The position numbers were made by a program, and so were the translations under genes. Shown here one piece after another: positions 24,293 through 34,184 of a DNA stretch of 64,000 nt. Position 1 is the stretch's first letter; every line of letters starts with the position of its first letter. The stretch is from positions 62,001-126,000 of the forward strand of contig JAFKGQ010000020.1 in NCBI GenBank assembly GCA_017307755.1, given 5' to 3'. The notes below the pieces were generated by a model. The model saw only the letters and a list, made by a program, of their open reading frames with translations. It was not told where the DNA came from and did not search any database. The stretch is from Chitinophagaceae bacterium (GTDB taxonomy: Bacteria > Bacteroidota > Bacteroidia > Chitinophagales > Chitinophagaceae).

Positions 24293-27184
24293 TTAATGTG
24301 CCTCCAGCCAGTTGACTCCCGATCCAACCTCCGCCAGCACAGGTACGTCATTGGGTAAGGGTAGCGCTGTTTCCATACAACGCGTGATGATGGGTTTAAT
24401 TTTATCCAGCTCGTCCTTATGTGCGTCGAAGACAAGTTCGTCATGCACCTGCAGGAGCATCCTGGATTTGAACTTGTTTGCACGGAAGGCTTCGTCCACC
24501 TTGATCATGGCCAGTTTGATCATATCCGCCGCCGATCCCTGGATAGGGGAGTTGATAGCATTCCTTTCGGCAAAGCCCCGGACGGTAAAATTGGCCGAAT
24601 TTATATCCCTCAGCCAACGTTTGCGTCCCATCAATGTTTGTACAAAACCATTCTCCCGTGCAAAATTCATGGTATCGTCCATGTATTTCTGGATGCCGGC
24701 GAATTGTTTCTTGTAATTATCGATGATCTCTTTTGCTTCCGTCCGGCTGATGCCCAGGTTGTCCGCCAGCCCAAATGCCCCCTGGCCATAGATGATGCCA
24801 AAGTTGACGCTCTTGGCCTTATAACGCATTTCCTTGGTGACGTCCTTTTCGTCCACGCCAAAGACTTTGGCGGCCGTAGCCGTATGAATATCCTTTCCTT
24901 CCCGGAATGCGGCCGTGAGATTGGGGTCCCCGCTGATGGCAGCGACAATGCGTAGTTCTATCTGCGAATAATCCGCAGATAAGAGCAGGAATTCTTCGTT
25001 CCTGGGAATAAAGGCTTTGCGGATCTCCCGCCCGCGTTCCGTCCTGATGGGAATGTTCTGAAGATTGGGATTATTGGAGCTAAGCCTGCCGGTAACGGCT
25101 ACCGCCTGGGCATAACTCGTATGCACCCGGCCGGTTTTGGGGTTTCTCAGCTCAGGGAGGGCATCCACATAGGTGGACTTTAGTTTGGTAAGTTCCCGGA
25201 AAGCGAGGATATCATCCACGATCTGGTGACGTGCCGCCAGCTTTAGCAATACATCCTCACCCGTGGCATACTGTCCCGTCTTTGTCTTCTTCGCCTTGGG
25301 GTCCAGTTGCATTTTTTCAAACAACACTTCCCCCAGCTGTTTGGGTGATGCCAGGTTGAATCGCAGCCCCGCCTGGGCATATACCTTCTCCTCCGCTTCC
25401 TTTGCCTCCCGATCCAGCTCCTTGGAGTACTCCCGGAGAAAATCCATATCCACTTTAATCCCCTCATATTCCATGGACGTCAGCACCTTTACCAGGGGAT
25501 TTTCCACTTCGTAAAACACCTTCTCCACTTCTTTTTTCTTCAACAGGGGAAGGAAGCAATGCTGCAGCTGCAGGGTAATATCCGCGTCCTCCGCCGCATA
25601 GTCTTTGATCTTTTCTAATTCCACATCCCGCATGGTGCCTTGCCCTTTTCCTTTCTTGCCGATGAGCTCTTCGATATGTACAGGCTCATATCCCAGGTAT
25701 TGAGCGCTCAAAAGGTCCATCCCCCGCTTGCCTTCCGGTTCGATAACATAATGAGCCAGCATAGTGTCGAAAATATTCCCTTTCAGCTCCACATCATACC
25801 ATCTCAGGACCAGCAGATCGTATTTGAGATTCTGGCCGATCCAGGTAATGGATTGCTGGTCGAACACCTGACGGAATGCTTTCAATATTTTTTTTGTTGC
25901 GTCCTGGTCGGCCGGACAAGGGACATAGTAAGCTTCCCCTTTCTGCCATGCAAAGCTCATACCCACCAGCTCCACATCATTGGCATCGATGCCTGTTGTC
26001 TCCGTATCAAAACAGATCTCCTTTTGCGCCAACAGTTTTTTTATCAGGTCAGCGATGGCGGTTTCACCCACCACAGCCGTATAAGTATGAGGCATGTTCC
26101 CGATATTCTTGCCGGCGACGACAGCGGACGAGCTTTCTTCTCCCTCCCCTGCAGCGCCCTCTTCTCCTTTCTCTGCCGCAGCTTCCAGCCGGGTGCTGGC
26201 TTCTGCAAGCTTATCAACAGACGCGGCTTTCCTGGACCCGCCGGGCTTGCTTACCACATTTCCAAAAAGGTCCGTTTGCACGCCTTCCGGAGCCGGGACG
26301 GCGGCATTGAAGCCTTCTCCCAGGATCCTTTTCCCGATGGTCTTAAACTCCAGGGAGGTAAATATCTCATTCAACGCTTCTTTATTCCAATCCTTCAGCT
26401 TGAAATCCTCTTCATGAAACTCCACCGGCACCGTCGTGATAATCGTTGCCAGCTTCTTGCTCATCAGGGCCAGATCCTTACCCGCCCGCACCTTTTCACC
26501 CAATGCCCCCTTGATAGAATCCGCGCTGGCCACTACGTTCTCCAGTGTGCCGTATTCGGCTAAGAGTTTGGCAGCGGTTTTTTCTCCCACACCCTTGATG
26601 CCGGGAATATTGTCCACCGCATCTCCCATCAGACCTAAAATGTCGATGACCTGAGACACTTCCTTGATATTCCATTTCGCGCAAACTTCGGCAGGCCCTA
26701 ATAGTTCTACACTACCACCCTGGTAGCCCGGTTTATAGATCCTGATCTTATCCGATACCAATTGCCCATAGTCCTTGTCCGGCGTCACCATGTACACCTC
26801 ATAACCCGCCGCTGCCGCCTGCTTGCTCAACGTGCCGATGACATCATCGGCCTCATATCCGTCCAGCTCCATACAAGGGATGTTAAAACCTTTTACAATG
26901 GCCTTGATATCTGGCACAGCGCTGACCAGGTCCTCAGGGGCCTCCTGGCGATTGGCTTTATAATCCGCGAAATCCGTATGCCGCTCGGTCGGGGCATGCG
27001 TATCAAAGCATACGGCCATATGAGAGGGATGCTGATTGTTGATCAGCTCGATGAGCGCATTGGTAAAGCCGAATTGAGCATTCGTGTTCCGTCCCTTGGT
27101 GGTAATGCGCGGACTGTTGATCAGTGCATAATAAGCGCGAAAGATCAGCGCCATGGCGTCGAGTAAAAAGAGTCTTTTGTCCAT
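24293..27184 (-). CDS. polA: DNA polymerase I
   Basis: A 963-residue repair and Okazaki-fragment polymerase. Domains in order: 5'-3' exonuclease (1-290; DGYEADDVIGTLS, GLMGDAVDNIPGIKGVG), a low-complexity Glu/Ala linker (about 320-355), a 3'-5' proofreading domain retaining the D393-T-E395 motif in CFDTETTGID, and the family A polymerase (about 570-963; SADYSQIELRI, RYKAKSVNFGIIYGQGAFGL, LQVHDELVFDAH). All catalytic residues seem present, so proofreading is likely intact, unlike in many thermophile enzymes. It lies downstream of uvrB on the same strand (76-nt gap), a repair-gene pairing. Confidence 0.97.
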   Translation of the reverse strand: MDKRLFLLDAMALIFRAYYALINSPRITTKGRNTNAQFGFTNALIELINNQHPSHMAVCFDTHAPTERHTDFADYKANRQEAPEDLVSAVPDIKAIVKGFNIPCMELDGYEADDVIGTLSKQAAAAGYEVYMVTPDKDYGQLVSDKIRIYKPGYQGGSVELLGPAEVCAKWNIKEVSQVIDILGLMGDAVDNIPGIKGVGEKTAAKLLAEYGTLENVVASADSIKGALGEKVRAGKDLALMSKKLATIITTVPVEFHEEDFKLKDWNKEALNEIFTSLEFKTIGKRILGEGFNAAVPAPEGVQTDLFGNVVSKPGGSRKAASVDKLAEASTRLEAAAEKGEEGAAGEGEESSSAVVAGKNIGNMPHTYTAVVGETAIADLIKKLLAQKEICFDTETTGIDANDVELVGMSFAWQKGEAYYVPCPADQDATKKILKAFRQVFDQQSITWIGQNLKYDLLVLRWYDVELKGNIFDTMLAHYVIEPEGKRGMDLLSAQYLGYEPVHIEELIGKKGKGQGTMRDVELEKIKDYAAEDADITLQLQHCFLPLLKKKEVEKVFYEVENPLVKVLTSMEYEGIKVDMDFLREYSKELDREAKEAEEKVYAQAGLRFNLASPKQLGEVLFEKMQLDPKAKKTKTGQYATGEDVLLKLAARHQIVDDILAFRELTKLKSTYVDALPELRNPKTGRVHTSYAQAVAVTGRLSSNNPNLQNIPIRTERGREIRKAFIPRNEEFLLLSADYSQIELRIVAAISGDPNLTAAFREGKDIHTATAAKVFGVDEKDVTKEMRYKAKSVNFGIIYGQGAFGLADNLGISRTEAKEIIDNYKKQFAGIQKYMDDTMNFARENGFVQTLMGRKRWLRDINSANFTVRGFAERNAINSPIQGSAADMIKLAMIKVDEAFRANKFKSRMLLQVHDELVFDAHKDELDKIKPIITRCMETALPLPNDVPVLAEVGSGVNWLEAH

Positions 27185-27260
27185 GCTGCAATTTACTTAA
27201 ATACTCGTATGAATTGCCGGCCAAAACGCTAATATTTTTAGCTTTGTTGACTATACAACA

Positions 27261-29303
27261 CTAGGCGCCCTTCATCTCCGCCAGCTGCTTCTGCATACCG
27301 AACATACTGTCCCTCAATCGCGCCGCCTCCATAAAATCCAGGTCCCTCGCCGCTTTCTCCATTTCTTTTTTGACCTTGGCGATCGCCTTCTCCAGCTGTG
27401 GGATAGTCTGATATGTTTCCTGCTCTTCCGCTACCATGGTCACCAGGTCCTCATCAGGCTGTATCGCATAGGGGTTAGAAGTATCATATCCCTTGATATC
27501 CAACACCGACGTCTGCGCAAACACCTGTTCCTTCGACTTGCTCACCGTACGGGGAATAATCCCATGCTCCGCATTATGCGCCATCTGTTTTTCCCGCCGG
27601 CGCGCCGTCTCATCCATCGTACGCTGCATGCTCTCCGTGATCGTATCCGCGTAGAATATCACCAATCCATCAACGTTACGGGCCGCTCTGCCCGCCGTCT
27701 GCGTAAGCGATTTTTCATTACGGAGAAAACCCTCTTTGTCCGCATCGAGAATAGCTACCAGCGACACCTCCGGAAGATCCAACCCTTCTCTCAGCAGGTT
27801 CACACCCACCAACACGTCGATCTCTCCCAGCCGCAGCTGCCGCAGGATCTCCACCCGTTCCAGGGTATCCACTTCGCTATGGATATATTTTGATTTGATA
27901 TCGATGCGATGCAGGTATTTATCCATTTCCTCCGCCATCCGTTTTGTAAGCGTGGTCACCAGCACCCGGTCCCCTTTCTTCACCCGTTTATCAATCTCAT
28001 CCAACAGATCGTCGATCTGACCCGCGCTGGGACGAACTTCGATCGGCGGATCCAACAGACCCGTTGGTCGTACCACCTGCTCTACGACCACTCCGCCGGT
28101 CTTTTCCAGCTCATAGTCGCCTGGCGTGGCCGATACAAAGATCGTTTGACCCGTCAGGGACTCGAATTCATGAAAGTTCAAAGGACGGTTATCCAATGCG
28201 CTGGGCAGGCGGAAGCCATAGTCCACCAACACCAGCTTACGGCTACGGTCGCCTCCGTACATCCCGCTGATCTGTGGGACGGTCTGATGGCTTTCGTCCA
28301 GCACCGTAATAAAATCCTTTGGAAAATAATCCAGCAGACAGAAAGGACGGGTGCCCGGATATCTCCGGTCGAAGAAGCGGGAGTAGTTCTCGACGCCATT
28401 GCAATAGCCCAGCTCCCGGATCATTTCCACGTCATAGTTTACCCGTTCTGCCAGTCGTTGTGCCTCGATGTATTTGCCGACATTTTTGAAATAGGTCACT
28501 TGCGCAGCCAGCTCATCCTGTATCTCATAGATTACCTGCTGCAAAATATCCTTGGGCGCCAGATAAAGATTGGCCGGGAAGATGGCCGCATCCTGCATCA
28601 CCCCTATCCGTTTGCCTGTTTTGACATCAAAGCTTTCGATCTCGTCGATCTCGTCTCCAAAGAAGCTGATCCGGTAGCCATAATCCACATAGGGCAGGTT
28701 GATATCCACCGTATCCCCTTTTACCCGGAAATGCCCACGGTTGAATTCTATTTCCGTGCGCTTGTACAAGCTGTTCACCAGTGCATGCAAAAAGCCCTGA
28801 CGGCTGACGGTCTGCCCTTTCTGGATACGAACGATGCCGTTCTCAAAATCCGCGGGGTTGCCGATACCATAGATACAGCTCACCGAAGCAACGACGATAA
28901 TATCCCTCCTGCCGCTCAACAATTGCGTCGTGGCCTGCAGCCGCAGTTTTTCCAGCTCCTCGTTGATAGACAGGTCCTTTTCGATATAGGTATTGCTCAC
29001 AGGCATATAAGCCTCCGGCTGATAATAATCGTAGTAAGAGACAAAATAACCCACTGCATTCTCCGGAAAGAATTGTTTGAACTCTCCATACAGCTGCGCT
29101 ACCAGCGTCTTATTATGAGTAAGCACCAGCGTCGGCCGCTGTACGTTCTGGATGACGTTAGCGATAGTATAAGTCTTTCCTGAACCGGTAACTCCTAAAA
29201 GCGTATGGTACTGTTCGCCCGATTGTATACCTTCTGTCAGCTGGCGGATGGCTTCCGGCTGGTCGCCTGCGGGCGAATAAGATGAATGAATTTTAAACCC
29301 CAT
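27261..29303 (-). CDS. uvrB: Excinuclease ABC subunit B
   Basis: The damage-verifying helicase-like subunit of nucleotide excision repair, 680 residues. Walker A GVTGSGKTYTIANV is at 39-52; the beta-hairpin YYDYYQPEAYMP that clamps the strand follows; SF2 motifs DESHQTVPQISGMYGGDRSRK, FVSATPGDYEL, VLVTTLTKRMAEE, GVNLLREGLDLPEVSLVAI and QTAGRAARN are complete; and a C-terminal UVR motif (LEKAIAKVKKEMEKAARDLDF...EAARLRD) binds UvrC. Start MGFKIHSSYSPAGDQPEAI is standard. uvrA is not in the window. Confidence 0.97.
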   Translation of the reverse strand: MGFKIHSSYSPAGDQPEAIRQLTEGIQSGEQYHTLLGVTGSGKTYTIANVIQNVQRPTLVLTHNKTLVAQLYGEFKQFFPENAVGYFVSYYDYYQPEAYMPVSNTYIEKDLSINEELEKLRLQATTQLLSGRRDIIVVASVSCIYGIGNPADFENGIVRIQKGQTVSRQGFLHALVNSLYKRTEIEFNRGHFRVKGDTVDINLPYVDYGYRISFFGDEIDEIESFDVKTGKRIGVMQDAAIFPANLYLAPKDILQQVIYEIQDELAAQVTYFKNVGKYIEAQRLAERVNYDVEMIRELGYCNGVENYSRFFDRRYPGTRPFCLLDYFPKDFITVLDESHQTVPQISGMYGGDRSRKLVLVDYGFRLPSALDNRPLNFHEFESLTGQTIFVSATPGDYELEKTGGVVVEQVVRPTGLLDPPIEVRPSAGQIDDLLDEIDKRVKKGDRVLVTTLTKRMAEEMDKYLHRIDIKSKYIHSEVDTLERVEILRQLRLGEIDVLVGVNLLREGLDLPEVSLVAILDADKEGFLRNEKSLTQTAGRAARNVDGLVIFYADTITESMQRTMDETARRREKQMAHNAEHGIIPRTVSKSKEQVFAQTSVLDIKGYDTSNPYAIQPDEDLVTMVAEEQETYQTIPQLEKAIAKVKKEMEKAARDLDFMEAARLRDSMFGMQKQLAEMKGA

Positions 29304-29356
29304 AGTCGCAAGTTACCGAAACTTCACCGAACCCGGTCTGACCCAAGACACAGGGA

Positions 29357-31840
29357 TTATTTTTTTCCGGACATCTTCTTCAACGCTTTCCTGAACGGGT
29401 CCCAGCTGATCTTCATCTTTCCGTCGTCCCCTTTGCGGACCCGGAGACGCAGGCTCAGACCTGCCTTACCGTCATTGCCTTTACTCTCGGGCGGAACGAC
29501 CACATTACGATCCTTTTTTAAATTGCTCAAAGGCACCTGCAGACTCAGGTCAGGCCCTGTTCGCAGATCATAGGTACCCTCCACAAAAAGTGAAAAAGCC
29601 GTGGACTGTATCTCCATCCGGTGAATAGTCAATGTAGATGTGTCGAGGTCCAGCTGGTTCTTTAATTCGGCAAAATGTATCTCAGAAAGATCTCTTTTCT
29701 TTAACACCGTCTCATGGATCTTCTCCATGGGTTCAAAGTTTATCAGCTGACCCCCTTTAAGCGTAAAGTTGATGCTTCCTTTTAAACTGTTTTTTACCAT
29801 GCGGGCCTTGTCCGTCAGACGTCCTGTCATCTCTATTTCGGCGGTAAGCTTGCCTTTCAGGTTCTTGTCTTTCAAAGCATCCTGGCCAAAATTGTCAAAT
29901 GCGGTAAAAAGCCCGGGTATGTCCACCTGCTCCAGGTGACTCCGGAATGACAAAGGATTTCCTCCTCCGCCCGGCTGACGCTTCAGTGTTCCGCTGAGGG
30001 TTATGGTCCCACCGTCAGCCTGTGGCCGGACACCGTCCAGGGTTAATTCCATTTTTTTTAATTGCACCTCGCTGTTCTGGAACAACAGCTCTGCCTGTGC
30101 CCGGACGCCGGAAAAACGCTGGTAACGGAGTTCAGTCGCATCTATCTTCAAATGGATGGCGCCGTCCCGTAACAGCTGATCCAGCCGGGAGGCTGTCTCG
30201 CCGAACAGGGGCTTGGAGCCCCTCCGGAGCGTGGCTTCAGGCGTCTGCCGGCCTAATACGGGCGCCAGGTCTTCCAGGTCCAGCCTGGGCGAACTGAGCG
30301 TAAAGTCCATTCCCGTATTGTTGGGATTTTGATCGATCAGGCGAGCGATATTCCGGACGATACCCTTCAATCCGATCTTGCTGTTGCCGGCCCGCGCTTC
30401 AAGCCGCTCGAACACCAGGTCCTGGTCCTTAAAACGGATCTTTCCCTTGCCATTCGTCAGTTGGAAATTATAGGGAAGGTAGTTTACCGTAGCCGAGTCG
30501 ATGGTGAGCCCGCCATAAAGTGATACGGATGCACTATCGTCTTCTTTGAGAGGCCCCCGATAATGTAAATCCACTGAACAGCCTCCTTTGCGAAATTGAA
30601 GACTTCTGCTGCCCAGCAGATCATTCAATCGGGCGAGGTCAAAAGAGGTATGTACATCACAATCCATTATGGGATGTTTCAGGTCCGTAACAACAGCGCT
30701 GTCGCTGTGCAGCGGGATACCCATGAATTCACCTGTAAAGGAGGTCAATACTATGGCAGAGTTCTCATCCCGTCTTTTTTCATGTCGTACCCATTCATTG
30801 ACAAAGCGGGCTTTTGTCCTGACATGATTAAATCTTCCGGGAGGAGTATTGACACTGACGTCCTGCAGGTCCATTTGTACGGTGATCAACGGAGTGGGGT
30901 CATCCGCATTGCCTGCATCCAGACTGGCTTGGATGGTGACGGGCTTATCGATATCATACGGGTCCAGCTTTTGCCGGATCAAAGGCGTCAGAAGAGCTGT
31001 CGCTTTCCGGTAGGGGATATTCTCCGTATGAATGCTGAGAAAAAAAGGATCTGGTTTTACATCCGGGAAGAAACGGCCTGACATTACAAAAGGATGTTTG
31101 TCTATGTGTACGAGGGCCCTGTTGAACTGTAATATCTTACTTCCCGTATTGAATTGAAGGGTAAAGTCCCCGGACAAATCTTTGTCCTTTATAAAGCTTC
31201 CTTTTTCCGTATTGAAGGCAAGGCTTTTCACCAGCGCGTCGGCATGTGTGCGAAGGGATAGTGTCCGCCCCTGCTTGCTGATCGAGCAGTCCAGCTGACG
31301 GAATTCCAGGTCGAAGAATTTGTGGCGGTCCTGGTTTTCCATGACCAGTCTTGTCTCCCGTAAAGAGAGGTCTGGCGGCTGCGCCTCTTCCGTCGGTCTG
31401 CTGGCGTCCTTTTTCTCCGGGTTGGTGAGTGCCGCAGTGTTGCTATAGCCTGTGGAATCCGTAAAAAGATAGATGGAGCCCCGTTCGATATAAACCTTTT
31501 CCAACCTTGCCGTGCCGGAGAGAATGCTCTTAAAAAGAGCCAGGCGGAGATACATATCTTCCGCATCCAAGAGATCATGACGATGCTGCTGCCAAAGACT
31601 ATCGCGTAAGGTTACTTTTGAAAGGTGCAGGGTAATGGCTGGAAAATGATGAAAGAAGGACACTTCCATATCTCCGATAGTCGCCTCTCCGCCTAGTCGG
31701 TCCCTGAGCTCTGTACGGGCTTTTTGTATGATCGTCTGTTTGCGCGCCGTAACATAACCTGCGAGTCCCAGCCAGGCAAGAACAAGCAGGCAGCCCAGGC
31801 TGCCTGCTATCCACAATGTGTATCGTAGTATTTTTTTCAC
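29357..31840 (-). CDS. AsmA family envelope protein
   Basis: An 827-residue inner-membrane anchored protein with a large periplasmic part. An N-terminal TM helix (about 8-28) precedes the AsmA N-terminal domain (RTELRDRLGGEATIGDMEVSFFHHFPAITLHLSKVTLRD), and the C-terminus has the AsmA_2-like block LKGSINFTLKGGQLINFEPMEKI... and MEIQSTAFSLFVEGTYDLRTGPDLSLQVPLSNL. AsmA-like proteins form beta-groove bridges for lipid movement or outer-membrane biogenesis. The M28 peptidase gene lies upstream-adjacent on the right, same strand, with a palindromic repeat element in the 86-nt gap. Lipid substrate not known. Confidence 0.88.
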   Translation of the reverse strand: MKKILRYTLWIAGSLGCLLVLAWLGLAGYVTARKQTIIQKARTELRDRLGGEATIGDMEVSFFHHFPAITLHLSKVTLRDSLWQQHRHDLLDAEDMYLRLALFKSILSGTARLEKVYIERGSIYLFTDSTGYSNTAALTNPEKKDASRPTEEAQPPDLSLRETRLVMENQDRHKFFDLEFRQLDCSISKQGRTLSLRTHADALVKSLAFNTEKGSFIKDKDLSGDFTLQFNTGSKILQFNRALVHIDKHPFVMSGRFFPDVKPDPFFLSIHTENIPYRKATALLTPLIRQKLDPYDIDKPVTIQASLDAGNADDPTPLITVQMDLQDVSVNTPPGRFNHVRTKARFVNEWVRHEKRRDENSAIVLTSFTGEFMGIPLHSDSAVVTDLKHPIMDCDVHTSFDLARLNDLLGSRSLQFRKGGCSVDLHYRGPLKEDDSASVSLYGGLTIDSATVNYLPYNFQLTNGKGKIRFKDQDLVFERLEARAGNSKIGLKGIVRNIARLIDQNPNNTGMDFTLSSPRLDLEDLAPVLGRQTPEATLRRGSKPLFGETASRLDQLLRDGAIHLKIDATELRYQRFSGVRAQAELLFQNSEVQLKKMELTLDGVRPQADGGTITLSGTLKRQPGGGGNPLSFRSHLEQVDIPGLFTAFDNFGQDALKDKNLKGKLTAEIEMTGRLTDKARMVKNSLKGSINFTLKGGQLINFEPMEKIHETVLKKRDLSEIHFAELKNQLDLDTSTLTIHRMEIQSTAFSLFVEGTYDLRTGPDLSLQVPLSNLKKDRNVVVPPESKGNDGKAGLSLRLRVRKGDDGKMKISWDPFRKALKKMSGKK

Positions 31841-31861
31841 CTGTCATTTCGAACCCCCAAA

Positions 31862-31946
31862 CGAACCGAAGGTTCGTCGGCCGAAGGCCTATTATTAAAT
31901 TCTCTGGAAAATGGGTTACATTTTTTTTAAGAACCCATTTTCCAGA
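31862..31946. repeat. Palindromic repeat element, copy 1 (twin GAA-triloop hairpins plus long hairpin)
   Basis: Hairpin a: cgaacc-gaa-ggttcg (31862-31876). Hairpin b: ggcc-gaa-ggcc (31879-31889). Then tattattaaat, then a perfect 15-bp inverted repeat (31903-31917 with 31932-31946) around a 14-nt T-rich loop. The right arm lies inside the last codons of the M28 peptidase gene. Related copies are at 36274 and 51781. Confidence 0.8.
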
Positions 31947-34161
31947 CTCCGGTCAGGTAATCCGCAAATTTTTGTAACACGGCCGCCGCAATACCGATCT
32001 GTTCCTGCGCCTCTTTCCAATTGCGTTGCTCGATAGCTTCCCGGATCCCCGGCAGGGTCTTTACGCCATACCCGGTGTAAAAACCCGGGGCATAGATCGT
32101 ATGTCTGTACCAGGCGCGGCGGGGTAGTCCGTTATCTGATAGCAATTGTTGTTCCGCCCTGTAAAGAGCTTGATTTACAGCATCTGAGGCATTTGATGTC
32201 AGCTTTTCTTTCCCCAATGTATCCGCCAGACGGTTGGTGGCCTTTTCCAGGCTCCTAAGCGCATTTTGAAGGGGTGAGAAATCCAGGTAGGGGACCTCTT
32301 CTTTTATGGGAGGCGGTAGCAGCGTGACGGTTGGATCCCCGGCATAGACATAATGTTTTTCTTTTATTAGTTCATTGGATAGTGCTGTATTCTCCCGCAT
32401 TTGATCCAACAGGTTTGTCAGCTCCGTGGCATAGCCGTTCACTGTCTTATAAAGGCTGCGAAAATCAAAGGGCAGGAGAGTGGCGTCCGCCATCCGAAGA
32501 CTGGTTCGGCCGGCTGCCTTGGCAAGCGCGACGCCGTATTGAAAGCCCGGGTCCTTCCATTTGCGGTAGTCATCATAGGAGTCGTAGATGGAATGGTATT
32601 CTCCGCCGGGGTCTTCCCCGCCAAAGCCCAGGTTGAAGCTGGGGATACCGACGTGCTGCAGGAAAGGGGAGAAGTCGCTGCCTGAACCCAGGGCGCCGAT
32701 GGTAAAGGTCTTTTTGAGAAGAAGGTCTTTTTTAAGCCGGTTGCCATCGGCAGCATTCACCAGCTCGCGGGAGTGCATACGTTCGGCAATGCTGATGCCT
32801 GTCTCGGGGTCTGTAACGTCCCTGGCGACCTCGTTCATAAAAGGCTCCAGGGCGTGTGATCCTTCAGCGCCAAAGAAGCCCCTGCCATTCCCGTCGGAGT
32901 TGATATACACCACTGCCTTTTGCCGGAGTTCGTCCGCGTGGTATTCCACCCATTCTGTGGAGCCCAGCAGACCCGGTTCTTCTCCATCCCAGGCACAATA
33001 CACCAGCGTGCGTTTGGGCTTCCAGCCTGTCTTCACCAGTTCACTGATACCGCGTGCTTCTTCCAGCATAGCGGACATACCGCTGAGGGGGTCGCCGGCG
33101 CCGTTTACCCAGCCGTCATGATGATTGCCCCGGATCACCCATTCATCCGGCCATTGTGTGCCCGGGATCCTGGCAATGACGTCGTTGATGGGTTTGATAT
33201 CCCAGTTGAAGGCCAGTTTGAGATGTACAGTGGATTTGCCGGGACCTACATGGTAGGTAAAAGGCAGTGCGCCTCTCCAGGATGCTGGGGCCACCGGTCC
33301 TTCCAGCGCCTTGAGCAGGGGCGCCGCATCATGGTAGCTGATGGGCAGCACAGGGATCTTCAGGATGGTGGTGACATCCTTCCGGTCCAGCCGTTTGGCA
33401 TCTTTTGTGGCTCCGATCCCCGGAGTCAGCGGGTCGCCGGGATAAATAGGCATATCCATAACGGAACCCCGCTGGACGCCATATTCATTTTTAAAAGCGC
33501 CTTTGGGATATACGTCACCCTGGAAATAGCCATCGTCCATCGGATCGGAGTAGATCAGACACCCGATGGCGCCGTGTTCCTGCGCAACTTTTGGTTTGAT
33601 ACCCCGCCAGGAGTGACCGTATTTGGCAATGACGATCTTTCCTTTCACCGAGATACCCATTCTTTCCAGTTGGTCATAGTCCTCCGGAATACCATAATTT
33701 ACAAAGACCAGCTCTCCTGTGACGTCTCCGTCGGGAGACCAGCAGTTATAGGTGGGCAGTTGTTCGCGGGTTTGTCCGGATGTAGCATCCTCTTTCAGGG
33801 GTGGTTCTGCCAGCACAGCTTTATAAGGGACGGGTCCTGTCATTTCCAGAAGACGCTCCTTTGGCGTAGGAAATAAAACGTAGAAGGTTTCCAACTGAAC
33901 ATCATAGCCCCAGCTTTTGAACTGGTTGTAGATAAAGTCGGCGACCGCCTTTCCGGCCGGTGACCCCACATGGTGGGGGTGTGCGGCCATGATCTTCATA
34001 AAGCTGTCCACGTGGGAGGCTTTCAAATAGCTGTCGAACTGCTCTTCTTTTGCAAGTTCTTCTTTTGCGGCGGATTCGCTAAAGCCCGCCAGGGGCTTGG
34101 TCTGGGACCAAGTCAGGGATGCCAGTAACAATGCACTGGCAGTCAGAACGTATTTTCTCAT
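31927..34161 (-). CDS. Secreted M28 family peptidase (glutamate carboxypeptidase II-like)
   Basis: A 744-residue zinc exopeptidase with a signal peptide (MRKYVLTASALLLASLTWSQ). Order of parts matches glutamate carboxypeptidase II/transferrin-receptor-like proteins: an N-terminal helix with MKIMAAHPHHVGSPAGKAVADFI, a protease-associated domain (VKGKIVIAKYGHSWRGIKPKVAQEHGAIGCLIYSDP), the catalytic domain (VIRGNHHDGWVNGAGDPLSGMSAMLEEAR, CAWDGEEPGLLGSTEW, GSGSDFSPFLQHVGIPS, GGEYHSIYDSYDDY), and a C-terminal dimerisation-like helix domain. H, D, E and H zinc ligands are present. Its final codons are part of an inverted repeat. Substrate probably acidic dipeptides or peptides, not certain. Confidence 0.92.
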   Translation of the reverse strand: MRKYVLTASALLLASLTWSQTKPLAGFSESAAKEELAKEEQFDSYLKASHVDSFMKIMAAHPHHVGSPAGKAVADFIYNQFKSWGYDVQLETFYVLFPTPKERLLEMTGPVPYKAVLAEPPLKEDATSGQTREQLPTYNCWSPDGDVTGELVFVNYGIPEDYDQLERMGISVKGKIVIAKYGHSWRGIKPKVAQEHGAIGCLIYSDPMDDGYFQGDVYPKGAFKNEYGVQRGSVMDMPIYPGDPLTPGIGATKDAKRLDRKDVTTILKIPVLPISYHDAAPLLKALEGPVAPASWRGALPFTYHVGPGKSTVHLKLAFNWDIKPINDVIARIPGTQWPDEWVIRGNHHDGWVNGAGDPLSGMSAMLEEARGISELVKTGWKPKRTLVYCAWDGEEPGLLGSTEWVEYHADELRQKAVVYINSDGNGRGFFGAEGSHALEPFMNEVARDVTDPETGISIAERMHSRELVNAADGNRLKKDLLLKKTFTIGALGSGSDFSPFLQHVGIPSFNLGFGGEDPGGEYHSIYDSYDDYRKWKDPGFQYGVALAKAAGRTSLRMADATLLPFDFRSLYKTVNGYATELTNLLDQMRENTALSNELIKEKHYVYAGDPTVTLLPPPIKEEVPYLDFSPLQNALRSLEKATNRLADTLGKEKLTSNASDAVNQALYRAEQQLLSDNGLPRRAWYRHTIYAPGFYTGYGVKTLPGIREAIEQRNWKEAQEQIGIAAAVLQKFADYLTGVWKMGS

Positions 34162-34184
34162 GTTAATCGGTATTTTCTGGTTGT

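Noticed and set aside
27909..29183. 424-codon plus-strand frame opposite uvrB
   Set aside because: uvrB is complete and certain on the minus strand; the product matches nothing and has a codon pattern of an antisense frame.
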